Assembly (NCBI GenBank): GCA_029203145.1
Contig: CP119309.1
Coordinates: forward strand, 3,156,064 to 3,220,063
From: Candidatus Brevundimonas phytovorans
GTDB taxonomy: Bacteria > Pseudomonadota > Alphaproteobacteria > Caulobacterales > Caulobacteraceae
Length of the DNA stretch: 64,000 nucleotides
Direction: 5' to 3'
The translations under genes and the position numbers were made by a program. The notes beneath the pieces were generated by a model. It did no database searches. It had not been told where the DNA came from and saw only the letters and a list, made by a program, of their open reading frames with translations. Shown one piece after another: positions 56,442-64,000 of this stretch; within the stretch, counting starts at the first letter, position 1; every line of letters begins with the position of its first letter.

Positions 56442-57416
56442 TTATGCCGGCTCATGCACGCGCTCCTTGGCCGGGGCGGCGGTTGCGCTTTCGTGGATGG
56501 GTTCCAGCCAGCCGAAGCGGTCGGGCGTCGTGCCGTCGAACAGGCCGCGGAAGGCTTTGTTGACCGCCTTGGTGATCGGGCCGGGACCGTTGGCGCGGGT
56601 GGGGATGCCGTCGATGGAGCGGACGGGGGTGATCTCGGCGGCGGTGCCGGTCATGAAGACCTCGTCGGCGACATAGAGGGCTTCGCGCGGCAGGATCTGC
56701 TCGCGCGCCTCATAGCCCAGGCCGCGCGCCAGCTTCATGACGCTGTCGCGGGTGATGCCTTGCAGGATGGAGGCGGCGGCGGGCGGGGTCATCAGCACGC
56801 CGTCCTTGACCACGAACAGGTTCTCGCCGGCGCCTTCCGACAGGCGGCCGTCGACGCCCAGGGCGATGCCCTCGCCATAGCCGCCGACGCGGGCTTCACG
56901 GCCGATCAGATAGCCGGACAGATAGTTGCCGCCGGCCTTGGCGCCCGCCGGGATGGTGTTGGGGGCGACGCGGTTCCAGCTGGAGACGCAGGCGTCGACG
57001 CCCTTCTCCAGAGCTTCCTCGCCCAGGTATGCGCCCCAGGGGAAGGCCGAGATCATGACGTCGGTGCGGATGTTGTCCGGCGACGGGGTCACGCCCATGC
57101 CGCACTCGCCCAGGAAGGCCAGCGGGCGCAGGTAGGCCGAACGCAGGCCCTCTGACTTGACCACGTCCTTGCAGGCCTGAACCAGCTCGTCCTCGGTGAA
57201 GGGCAGGGGGAAGTGATAGATGCGCGCGCTGTCGAACAGGCGGCGGATGTGGTCGGTCAGGCGGAAGCCGCAGGGGCCGTTCGGGGTGTCATAGACGCGG
57301 ATGCCTTCGAACACCGAGGTGCCGTAGTGCAGGGCGTGGCTCATGACGTGGATCTTGGCGTCGGCCCAGGGCGTCAGGTCGCCGTTGATCCAGATATTCT
57401 TAGCCAGCGGTTGCAT
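56442..57416 (-). CDS. ilvE: Branched-chain amino acid aminotransferase
   Basis: Final transamination giving leucine, valine and isoleucine. 324 residues of fold type IV PLP enzymes. It has HALHYGTSVFEGIRVYDTPN, the Lys-bearing region GGNYLSGYLIGREARVGGY, EGAGENLFVVKDGVL and the GITRDSVMKLARGLG stretch. The start codon ATG 57416 overlaps the leuA stop region by 17 bases, so translation is coupled. Confidence 0.94.
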   Translation of the reverse strand: MQPLAKNIWINGDLTPWADAKIHVMSHALHYGTSVFEGIRVYDTPNGPCGFRLTDHIRRLFDSARIYHFPLPFTEDELVQACKDVVKSEGLRSAYLRPLAFLGECGMGVTPSPDNIRTDVMISAFPWGAYLGEEALEKGVDACVSSWNRVAPNTIPAGAKAGGNYLSGYLIGREARVGGYGEGIALGVDGRLSEGAGENLFVVKDGVLMTPPAAASILQGITRDSVMKLARGLGYEAREQILPREALYVADEVFMTGTAAEITPVRSIDGIPTRANGPGPITKAVNKAFRGLFDGTTPDRFGWLEPIHESATAAPAKERVHEPA

Positions 57417-58668
57417 AGGTCTTGTCCATTTGTGCGGAGGCGCCCCCCGTCATCGTCTGGGCTGTCACAGCCGTGATGATGGCGGTCAGCTCCGCGTCAT
57501 TGATTTCGCCGATCTGGTCGGCGCGTTGTTTGAAGCCGGCGAAGACGTCGGCCAGGCGCTGGCCTTCCAGCACATGGCCCAGGGCCTCGGCCCGCTTGCC
57601 GACCGCGTGGCGGCCGGAATGCTTGCCCAGCACGAAGTAGCTGCCCTCGAAACCGACGTCCTCGGGACGCATGATCTCGTAGGTGCGGGCGTCGGCCATC
57701 ATGCCGTGCTGGTGGATCCCGGCCTCGTGGGCGAAGGCGTTCAGGCCGACGACGGCCTTGTTGCGGGCGATGACCGTCTCGGTCACGTCGCGCAGGGTCT
57801 CGGAGGCGCGCACCAGGTGGCGGCTCTCGGCGGCCACGGTCACGCCATAGCGGTCCGCGCGGGTGCGGATGGCCATGATGATTTCTTCGATCGAGGCGTT
57901 GCCGGCCCGTTCGCCGATGCCGTTGATCGCGCCCTCGACCTGACGCGCTCCGCCCTCGACGGCGGCCAGAGAATTGGCCACGGCCAGACCCAGGTCGTTG
58001 TGGCAGTGGCTGGAGAAGATCACGTCCGAATGACGCGGGCGGATGATCCCGTCCACATAGGCGAAGCGCTGACGCACTTCTTCCGGCGTGGCGTAGCCGA
58101 CGGTGTCGGGCACGTTCAGCGTCTGGGCGCCGGCGTCGGCGGCGGCCATCAGCACCTCGGCCAGGAACTCCGGCTCGGTGCGGAAGGCGTCCTCGGCCGA
58201 GAACTCGACATCGTCGAACATCGAGCGGGCGTATTCCACCATGCGCGACGCCGTCGCCAGCACCTCGTTGGTGCTCATCCGCAGCTTGGCCGAGCGGTGG
58301 ATCGGGCTGGTGGCCAGGAAGACGTGGCAGCGGCGATGCGATTTGGGCGCGGGCGACAGGGCCCGGAACGAGGCGTCGATGTCCTTCTCGTTGGCGCGCG
58401 ACAGCGAGGCGAAGACCGGGCCCTCGATCTCGCCGCAGACGCGCCGGATGCATTCCTCGTCGCCCGGCGAGGCGGCCGCGAAGCCGGCCTCGATCACGTC
58501 CACGCCCAGGTCGCGCAGGACATGGGCCATCTTCAGCTTGGCGTCGGCCGACATGGAGAAGCCGGGGGCCTGTTCGCCGTCGCGCAGGGTGGTGTCGAAG
58601 ATGATGACGCGGTTGGGATCCGACGCCGCAATCTCTGCGGTTCTGGATACTCGTTCTACTCGGGACAT
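57400..58668 (-). CDS. leuA: 2-isopropylmalate synthase without regulatory domain
   Basis: First committed step of leucine synthesis, acetyl-CoA plus 2-oxoisovalerate. 422 residues against about 510-560 for usual LeuA. The TIM barrel is complete: DTTLRDGEQAPGFSM, VIEAGFAAASPGD, the metal His pair in HCHNDLGLAVANS, INGIGERAGNASIEEI and the AGIHQHGMM segment. The subdomain with KHSGRHAVGKRAEALG is present. The protein then stops at about the point where the C-terminal leucine-binding regulatory domain would begin, 17 bases inside ilvE. The frame is intact, so this is a natural short form, not a frameshift. It could be less sensitive to leucine. Confidence 0.88.
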   Translation of the reverse strand: MSRVERVSRTAEIAASDPNRVIIFDTTLRDGEQAPGFSMSADAKLKMAHVLRDLGVDVIEAGFAAASPGDEECIRRVCGEIEGPVFASLSRANEKDIDASFRALSPAPKSHRRCHVFLATSPIHRSAKLRMSTNEVLATASRMVEYARSMFDDVEFSAEDAFRTEPEFLAEVLMAAADAGAQTLNVPDTVGYATPEEVRQRFAYVDGIIRPRHSDVIFSSHCHNDLGLAVANSLAAVEGGARQVEGAINGIGERAGNASIEEIIMAIRTRADRYGVTVAAESRHLVRASETLRDVTETVIARNKAVVGLNAFAHEAGIHQHGMMADARTYEIMRPEDVGFEGSYFVLGKHSGRHAVGKRAEALGHVLEGQRLADVFAGFKQRADQIGEINDAELTAIITAVTAQTMTGGASAQMDKTYATAG

Positions 58669-58669
58669 T

Positions 58670-58930
58670 TTAGGCGGCCTCGGACTGGAAGGACTGGGCG
58701 CCGATGCGGGACACGCCGAACAGGCGGTCGATCTGGCAACCCAGGTTGTCGATGGAGCGCGCGGCGTCGCGGCCGCGCACGGTCAGGGCGATACGGCGCG
58801 AGGCGCCGTCGATGTCGGCCATGCTCATGCCGTCGATGTGGAAGCCGCGGCGTTCCACCAGGCCGATGAGACGCTGAAGCGAGCCGTCGGCCCGGTCGAT
58901 CTGGATGTGAATGGTGTCGCTCATGCTCAT
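58670..58930 (-). CDS. Short acetolactate synthase regulatory subunit (single ACT domain)
   Basis: 86 residues with one ACT domain (DTIHIQIDRADGSLQRLIGL, RRGFHIDGMSM). That length is like E. coli IlvM (87) and about half of the usual IlvN/IlvH (about 160). It would bind the catalytic subunit encoded immediately upstream, with which it overlaps by four bases. Valine-binding residues cannot be judged by eye. Confidence 0.82.
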   Translation of the reverse strand: MSMSDTIHIQIDRADGSLQRLIGLVERRGFHIDGMSMADIDGASRRIALTVRGRDAARSIDNLGCQIDRLFGVSRIGAQSFQSEAA

Positions 58931-60642
58931 GCGCCTTCCATCATTTCAGCGTTGCTCTTGCCCGGCGGAACCAGAGGCCAGACGTTCTCTTTGGGGTTGA
59001 TGACGACGTGGGCCAGGCAGGGGCCGTCGGCGGCCAGCAGGCGGGCGATGCCGTCCTGGACCTGATCGCGGCGGTCGATGCGGAAGGCCTCGATGCCGAA
59101 GGCCTCGGCCACCTTCACGAAGTCCGGGTTGTCGGACAGGTCGACCTCGGAATAGTTCTCCTCGAAGAACAGCTCCTGCCACTGGCGCACCAGGCCCAGC
59201 GACGAGTTGTCCAGCAGGACGATCTTCAGGGCGACGCCGTAGCGTTTCAGCGTCGCCAGCTCCTGGATGTTCATCATGAAGCCGCCGTCGCCGGCGATGG
59301 TGACGACCGTGGCCGAGGGGTCGGCCAGCTTGGCGCCCAGACCGGCGGGCAGGCCGAAGCCCATGGCGCCCAGGCCGCCCGAGGTGATGTGGGCTTCCGG
59401 CTTGGAGAAGCGACAATGTTGAGCCGCCCACATCTGATGCTGGCCGACGTCGCAGGCGGCGACGAAGCGGTCGCCGGCGGCTTCGGACAACTGCTTCAGC
59501 AGGGCGGGCGCATAGACGCCTTCGCCCGGCGCGTCATAGCGGGCGGCGTGATGCACGGCGGCGGAGGCGCAGCGGATGACCCAGGGATCGATGGCCAGAG
59601 GCGTGGCCGCCAAGCGCGCGGTCAGGACCTCGACGCCGGGCTTCAGTTCGCCGGCGACCGCGACATGGGTCTCGCGCAGCTTGCCGATCTCGGAGGCGTC
59701 GATGTCGAAATGGACGACGCGGGCGTGGGGCGCGAACTCGGCCAGCTTGCCCGTGGCGCGGTCGTCGAAGCGAGCGCCCAGGACGATCAGCAGGTCCGAC
59801 GCCTGGACGGCCTCATTGGCGGCGCGCGTGCCGTGCATGCCCAGCATGCCCAGGTAGCCGGGGGCGTCGGTGGCGACGGTGCCCAGGGCGTTCAGGGTCG
59901 AGACGGTGGGGATGCCAGTGGCCTCGGCGAAGGCGCGGACGGCTTCGGTCGCGCGGCCGATCTTCACCCCGCCGCCGATGTAGATCAGCGGGCGCTCGGC
60001 GGCGCGGATGAAGCGTTCGGCCTCGGCGACGGCGTCGTGATCGACCTCGGCGGTCTCATTGGGGATGTTGAAGCCGAAGGGGGCGGCGGCCGTGGCGAAC
60101 TGGACGTCCTTGGGCAGGTCGACCAGGACCGGACCGGGGCGGCCCGAGGCGGCGATGTGGAAGGCCTGTTCGACGGCAGCCGGGATCTCCGAGGCGTCGC
60201 GGACCAGGATGGAGTGTTTCACGATCGGCAGGGTGACGCCCAGGATGTCGATCTCCTGGAAGGCGTCGGTGCCCATGACGCCCTGGGGGACGTTGCCGGT
60301 GATGCAGACCATAGGCACCGAATCCATCATGGCGTTGGCGATGCCGGTGATCAGATTGGTGGCGCCGGGGCCGGAGGTGGCCATGCAGACTCCGACCTTG
60401 CCCGAGGCGCGGGCATAGGCGTCGGCGGCGAAGGCCGCTCCCTGTTCGTGACGGACCAGGATATGCTTCAGGCCCGTGCCGGTCAGGGCGTCATAGATGG
60501 GCATGATGGCGCCGCCGGGATAGCCGAAGACCACCTCCACGCCCATCCGCTCCAGGCTGGAGACGAGCAGGCGCGCGCCGGTGGCCGTGTCGTTCACGGG
60601 CGCCGGGGCGGGGGCGGGTTTCGGGGCGACGACGCTCATCAT
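58927..60642 (-). CDS. ilvB: Acetolactate synthase, catalytic subunit
   Basis: Thiamine-diphosphate enzyme joining two pyruvates (or pyruvate plus 2-oxobutyrate), first step to valine. About 571 residues. It has the catalytic Glu in RHEQGAAFAADAYAR, SGPGATNLITGIANAMMD, QEIDILGVTLP, and the ThDP motif GDGGFMMNIQEL...LLDNSSLG. Starts in a run of ATG codons at 60642/60639 with GAGTGAG upstream. Called ilvB by family; ilvG or ilvI are equally possible names. Confidence 0.93.
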   Translation of the reverse strand: MMSVVAPKPAPAPAPVNDTATGARLLVSSLERMGVEVVFGYPGGAIMPIYDALTGTGLKHILVRHEQGAAFAADAYARASGKVGVCMATSGPGATNLITGIANAMMDSVPMVCITGNVPQGVMGTDAFQEIDILGVTLPIVKHSILVRDASEIPAAVEQAFHIAASGRPGPVLVDLPKDVQFATAAAPFGFNIPNETAEVDHDAVAEAERFIRAAERPLIYIGGGVKIGRATEAVRAFAEATGIPTVSTLNALGTVATDAPGYLGMLGMHGTRAANEAVQASDLLIVLGARFDDRATGKLAEFAPHARVVHFDIDASEIGKLRETHVAVAGELKPGVEVLTARLAATPLAIDPWVIRCASAAVHHAARYDAPGEGVYAPALLKQLSEAAGDRFVAACDVGQHQMWAAQHCRFSKPEAHITSGGLGAMGFGLPAGLGAKLADPSATVVTIAGDGGFMMNIQELATLKRYGVALKIVLLDNSSLGLVRQWQELFFEENYSEVDLSDNPDFVKVAEAFGIEAFRIDRRDQVQDGIARLLAADGPCLAHVVINPKENVWPLVPPGKSNAEMMEGA

Positions 60643-60663
60643 ACTCACTCTATGGTTTTCGGA

Positions 60664-61677
60664 TCAGGCGGCTTCGGACTTGGCGGTCTGCAGCCAGGCC
60701 ATGCGCTCGCGCAGGCGCGCGCCGGTCTGTTCGATCTGGGATTCGCTGTCGGCCTTCAGCCAGGCGGCGTACTGGGGCTTGCCGGCCTCGTTCTCGGCGA
60801 TCCAGTTGCGGGCGAAGGTCCCGTCCTGGATCTCGGTCAGGACCGTCTTCATACGGGCGCGGGTCTCGTCGTTGATGACGCGCGGGCCCGAGGCGACGGC
60901 GCCCCACTTGGCCGTTTCCGAGATGAAGTGGTGCATCTTGGAGATGCCCCCCTCGTAGAACAGGTCCACGATCAGCTTCAGCTCATGCAGGCATTCGAAG
61001 TAGGCGATCTCGGGCTGGTAGCCGGCCTCGACCAAGGTGTTGAAGCCCGACATGACCAGTTCCTTGGCGCCGCCGCACAGGACGGCCTGCTCGCCGAACA
61101 GGTCGGTTTCGGTTTCTTCGCGGAAGGAGGTCTCCAGCAGGCCGCCGGTCGCGCCGCCGATGCCCTTGGCGTAGCCCATGGCGCGGTCGCGCGCCTTGCC
61201 GGTCGCGTCCTTCTCGATGGCGAAGAGCGAGGGGACGCCGCGGCCGCGGGCGAACTCGCGACGGACCAGATCGCCCGGACCCTTGGGCGCGACCAGGATG
61301 ACGTCCATGTCGTCGCGCGGGGTGATGCGGTCGTAGATGATCGAGAAGCCGTGGGCGAACAGCAGGGCGGCGCCCGGCTTGGCGTTGGGCTCGATGATGT
61401 CGCGATAGACCTCGTTCTGGATCATGTCCGGGGTCAGGATGGCGATGATGTCCGCGCCGCGAACGGCCTCTGCCGGCTCGGCGGTGGGGACGCCGTCGGC
61501 GGTGGCGTGTTTCCAGCCCGTGCCGCCCTGACGAACGCCGACGACGACGTCATGGCCCGAGTCCTTCAGGTTCTGGGCGTGGGCGCGACCTTGCGAGCCA
61601 TAGCCGATGACGGCGATGCGCTGGCCGGCGATGGCGCCCGGCTTGATGTCGTCGTTGGTGTAGATGGTGATGGCCAT
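60664..61677 (-). CDS. ilvC: Ketol-acid reductoisomerase
   Basis: Class I enzyme making dihydroxyisovalerate. 337 residues, the usual length. It has the NADPH loop GYGSQGRAHAQNLKDSGHDV, APKGPGDLVRREFARGRGVP, and the C-terminal Mg/substrate domain with DLFGEQAVLCGG and ETAKWGA. Only three bases separate it from the ilvD stop, so the genes are cotranscribed. Confidence 0.97.
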   Translation of the reverse strand: MAITIYTNDDIKPGAIAGQRIAVIGYGSQGRAHAQNLKDSGHDVVVGVRQGGTGWKHATADGVPTAEPAEAVRGADIIAILTPDMIQNEVYRDIIEPNAKPGAALLFAHGFSIIYDRITPRDDMDVILVAPKGPGDLVRREFARGRGVPSLFAIEKDATGKARDRAMGYAKGIGGATGGLLETSFREETETDLFGEQAVLCGGAKELVMSGFNTLVEAGYQPEIAYFECLHELKLIVDLFYEGGISKMHHFISETAKWGAVASGPRVINDETRARMKTVLTEIQDGTFARNWIAENEAGKPQYAAWLKADSESQIEQTGARLRERMAWLQTAKSEAA

Positions 61678-61680
61678 GGT

Positions 61681-63435
61681 TCAGGCGTCCTCAGAAACGG
61701 GGGCGTTGGAATAGGTGGCGGGCGCCAGATCTGCGGGAATCTGGGCCGGCGGCGGATTGGGGATGGTCACGGCCCCTTGCGAGGCGGAGGCGACGGCGGC
61801 GCGGTATTTCGCGAAAACGCCTTGCGCCGGACGGACCCGGTTGGGGGCGAAGTCCGCCCGGCGCGCCTCCAGATCGACGAGCACGTCGATCCTTCGGTTG
61901 GTGACGTCGATGACGATCGGATCGCCATCGCGAATGAGGGCGATCGGGCCGCCCGCCGCCGCTTCGGGCGAGACGTGGCCGGCCACGAAGCCGTAGGAGG
62001 CGCCCGAGAAGCGACCGTCGGTCAGCAGGGCGACGTTCTCGATCTTGCGGCCCTTCAGGGCGGCGGTGACCTGCAGCATCTCGCGCATGCCGGGACCGCC
62101 CTTGGGCCCTTCGTAGCGGATGATGATGACGTCGCCTTCGCCGACCGATCCGTCCTGAACGGCGTGGAAGGCGTCTTCCTCGCAGTCGAAGACGGCGGCG
62201 GGGCCTTCGAAGCGGTCGACCTTGTGGCCGGTCAGCTTGATGACCGCGCCTTCAGGGGCGACGTCGCCATAGATGACGGCGTAGGAGCCGCGCGCCATGA
62301 CGGGGGCGTCCATGCTGGTGACGACCTGCTGGCCCGGCGTTTCCTCGGCGTCGCCCGCCTCGGTGAACAGGCTGCGGCCGCTGACGGTGGGGATGTTGGT
62401 GATCTTGCCGGCCTCGGCCAGACGCTGGGCGACCAGACGCGTGCCGCCCGCCGAGAACAGGTGCGAGGCCAGGAAGCGGCCGCCCGGCTTCAGGTCGCAG
62501 ATGACCGGGGCCTCGACGCAGGCCTGGTGGCAGTCCTCGATGCCGAAGTCGACGCCGGCCTCGGCGGCGATGGCGGTCAGGTGCATGACGGCGTTGGTCG
62601 AGCCGCCCGAGGCCGAGACGGCGATGGCGGCGTTCTTCAGGCTGGCCTTGGTGATGTATTTGCGGGCGGTGTCGCCAGCGAAGACCCGCTCGACGATCAG
62701 GCGACCACAGCGCTCGCCTTCCGCGCCCTTGCCCGGATGGACGGCGGGGACGTCGTTGGCGCCCATGGGGCTGATGCCCATCATCGACAGGGCCATGGCC
62801 ATGGTGTTGGCCGTGAACTGACCGCCGCAGGCGCCGGCGCCGGGGCAGACGGCGCTTTCGACCGCCTTCAGCCCGGCGTCGTCCAGCGCACCGGCGCCGT
62901 GCGCGCCGATGGCCTCGAACACTTCCTGGACCGAGACCTCCTTGGTTCCGATCAGGCCGGGCATGATGGTGCCGCCGTAATAGACCAGGCCGGGGATATC
63001 CATCCGGGCCAGGGCCATGGCCGCCGCCGGGATGGTCTTGTCGCAGCCGACGATGCAGACGACGCCGTCCAGCTGGTGGCCCTCGACCGCCAGCTCGATG
63101 GAGTCGGCGACGACCTCACGGCTGATCAGCGAGGCCTTCATGCCCGCCGTGCCCATCGAGATCCCGTCGGTGACGACGATGGTGTTGAAGTCGATGGGAT
63201 AGCCGCCCGCCGCGATGATGCCGGCGCGCACGTCCTTGGCCAGACGGTCCAGGTGCATGTTGCACGGCGTGACCGTCGACCAGGTGTTGACGATGGCGAT
63301 CATCGGCTTGTCGAAGTCGGCGTCCTGCATCCCTGCGGCCCGCAGATAGGAGCGCGCGGCGGCGCGGTTCGGACCGCGCGTCACGGCCGAACTGCGCTCA
63401 TTGGGTAGTTTTTTGCTGTCTTGCGAGTTCGTCAT
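61681..63435 (-). CDS. ilvD: Dihydroxy-acid dehydratase
   Basis: Fe-S enzyme that gives 2-oxoisovalerate, the shared precursor of valine and leucine. 584 residues. It has the Cys ligands in TPCNMH, VCIVGCDKTIPAAAMAL and PGAGACGGQFTANTM, plus ASGGSTNAVMHLTAIA and DGRFSGASYGFVAGHVSPEA. First structural gene of the array; an attenuator leader lies upstream. Confidence 0.97.
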   Translation of the reverse strand: MTNSQDSKKLPNERSSAVTRGPNRAAARSYLRAAGMQDADFDKPMIAIVNTWSTVTPCNMHLDRLAKDVRAGIIAAGGYPIDFNTIVVTDGISMGTAGMKASLISREVVADSIELAVEGHQLDGVVCIVGCDKTIPAAAMALARMDIPGLVYYGGTIMPGLIGTKEVSVQEVFEAIGAHGAGALDDAGLKAVESAVCPGAGACGGQFTANTMAMALSMMGISPMGANDVPAVHPGKGAEGERCGRLIVERVFAGDTARKYITKASLKNAAIAVSASGGSTNAVMHLTAIAAEAGVDFGIEDCHQACVEAPVICDLKPGGRFLASHLFSAGGTRLVAQRLAEAGKITNIPTVSGRSLFTEAGDAEETPGQQVVTSMDAPVMARGSYAVIYGDVAPEGAVIKLTGHKVDRFEGPAAVFDCEEDAFHAVQDGSVGEGDVIIIRYEGPKGGPGMREMLQVTAALKGRKIENVALLTDGRFSGASYGFVAGHVSPEAAAGGPIALIRDGDPIVIDVTNRRIDVLVDLEARRADFAPNRVRPAQGVFAKYRAAVASASQGAVTIPNPPPAQIPADLAPATYSNAPVSEDA

Positions 63436-63481
63436 CGGATTTTTGGAAGGTTCTACCTATTGGGTCTGCCGCGGGCACATG

Positions 63482-63510
63482 AAAAACCCCGCTGCCGGGA
63501 GGGAGCGGGG
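63482..63510 (-). terminator. Attenuator terminator of the ilv leader
   Basis: On the minus strand CCCCGCT (63510-63504) pairs with AGCGGGG (63493-63487) over a ten-base loop, then TTTTT. It lies 30 bases after the leader peptide stop and about 47 before ilvD. Region 3 of the antiterminator overlaps its 5' arm. Confidence 0.88.
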
Positions 63511-63575
63511 TGAAGCGGACGATCTGTCTGGGGTTCAGGTCAGGTCGCAGGCATCCACACCGCTCGACTGAGCGG
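63503..63575 (-). promoter_or_regulatory. Antiterminator elements 1, 2 and 3 of the ilv attenuator
   Basis: Element 1 CCGCTC (63575-63570) pairs with element 2 GAGCGG (63565-63560) through a four-base loop. Alternatively element 2 extended, GAGCGGTGTGGA (63565-63554), pairs at 11 of 12 positions with element 3 TTCACCCCGCTC (63514-63503), which includes the terminator's 5' arm. Stalling of the ribosome at the leucine codons just before element 1 would favour the 2:3 pairing and let transcription pass. Confidence 0.8.
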
Positions 63576-63617
63576 AATAAGGAATACGCTAAGAAGGAGC
63601 AGGCCCTGGGCCAGCAC
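63540..63617 (-). CDS. ilv operon leader peptide
   Basis: Twenty-five codons from GTG 63617: MLAQGLLLLSVFLIPLSRAV, then WMPAT. Codons 6-14 hold five Leu, one Val and one Ile, the three amino acids made by the operon, directly in front of the 1:2 hairpin. GGACGG is seven bases before the GTG. The same frame could begin at TTG 63680, with AAAGG nine bases ahead, giving 46 codons; the regulatory part is unchanged. Too short and too close to the attenuator to be a normal gene. Attenuation of an ilv operon has been described in Caulobacter, from memory. Confidence 0.8.
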   Translation of the reverse strand: MLAQGLLLLSVFLIPLSRAVWMPAT

Positions 63618-63706
63618 GCGCCGACCGTCCGCCGCTGTCGCGGGGCTCAGGATCGCTGCAATGGCGGCGCGGTGGGGCAAGAGGGAAAACCTTTCAACAG
63701 GGCGCC

Positions 63707-63735
63707 CTTATGCCGTTCTCCATGCTGCAACGCAA
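63707..63735 (-). promoter_or_regulatory. Candidate promoter of the ilv-leu array
   Basis: TTGCGT (63735-63730), a 17-base spacer and CATAAG (63712-63707) on the minus strand, upstream of the leader peptide. Correct spacing and position, moderate boxes. Confidence 0.45.
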
Positions 63736-64000
63736 CCCGGACGGGCTCGTTTGTGGAATAAAAGTGCTTACCGGCGTGGTTTGGTCTGATCTGGGCGCGC
63801 CTGTTGCGGGCTATGGGCTTTTTGGCGCAAGTTTTCACCGGTTCGGGCGCGCTGCCGCGCTGCAGGCCTGTTTTGGGTCGTTCAAGCGGGATTGCGGCCG
63901 ACCGGCTGTCGGCGGGCCTGATCGCCACTCTATATATGCGGGGGGTGCAAAAGGGGCGTGCAGAGGGCTGTGTGACTCCTGTTTGGCGAGATAGTTTGTA
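63736..64000. other. No gene recognised at the window end
   Basis: A plus-strand open frame here (63710-63994) has no recognisable domain, overlaps the ilv promoter and has poor coding character, so it is not called. An AT-rich TATATAT at 63931-63937 followed by a G-run could belong to a promoter of a gene beyond the window. Confidence 0.4.

Noticed and set aside
59008..63408. A 1466-codon plus-strand open frame opposite ilvB, ilvC and ilvD
   Set aside because: Same antisense artefact; it spans three genes and has no recognisable fold.
63710..63994. Plus-strand 94-codon open frame at the window end
   Set aside because: No family resemblance, overlaps the probable ilv promoter, uneven composition.

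Overview
The window is 64 kb of high-GC, gene-dense chromosomal DNA that looks like a Caulobacterales alphaproteobacterium, most likely Brevundimonas or a close relative. The pointers are a ChpT phosphotransferase next to a CheY-like protein and a CheR, the unusual alphaproteobacterial form of histidyl-tRNA synthetase, TonB receptors, a Ku/LigD end-joining pair, and the leucine/valine gene order. No phage, insertion sequence, plasmid gene, CRISPR array or rRNA was found. About fifty protein genes, one tRNA and a number of regulatory structures are described.

Layout. 1-4.1 kb: 3' part of hisS, a DUF418 membrane protein, a four-helix membrane protein coupled to 3-hydroxyacyl-CoA dehydrogenase, and YggT. 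4.2-4.4 kb: tRNA-Ala(CGC) with a clear promoter. 4.4-11.4 kb: UDP-glucuronate epimerase, a membrane-anchored M28 peptidase, and a TonB receptor divergent from a secreted metallophosphatase. 11.4-18.5 kb: cheR-cheY-chpT, cysQ, a probable aldo/keto-reductase pseudoenzyme, bolA, a GNAT acetyltransferase, radC, map and a CinA N-domain protein. 18.6-25.9 kb: FadL porin, RhlE-type helicase, an SDR/HxlR divergent pair, DUF1345, ku, isochorismatase-like hydrolase and DUF3606. 26-30.7 kb: an MFS/LysR divergent pair and ligD. 30.7-38.1 kb: gltD-gltB-amt. 38.3-46.3 kb: M16 peptidase, a PQQ-dependent membrane dehydrogenase and proBA. 46.4-53.1 kb: a complete RND efflux operon divergent from its TetR-type regulator. 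53.2-63.7 kb: ilvD-ilvC-ilvB-ilvM-leuA-ilvE-leuC-leuD-leuB, one co-directional array.

The most rewarding part is the branched-chain amino acid array. It holds every enzyme from pyruvate to valine and leucine. In front of ilvD there is a textbook transcription attenuator that can be read directly: a short leader frame with the run LLLLSVFLIPL, a 1:2 hairpin, a 2:3 antiterminator pairing and a U-tailed terminator. LeuA ends without its leucine-binding regulatory domain, and the acetolactate synthase regulatory subunit is a single short ACT domain. Protein-level feedback therefore looks reduced, and control may sit mainly in the RNA leader. A 137-bp palindromic element divides the ilv-leuA-ilvE half from leuCDB, and one of its arms supplies the ribosome binding site of leuC.

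Other sequence-level observations are twin 16-bp operators exactly 40 bp apart in front of the efflux operon, inverted 11-bp sites between the MFS and LysR genes, and four convergent gene pairs whose two stop codons share a single CTAG. No clearly new multi-gene defence or mobile system was found.
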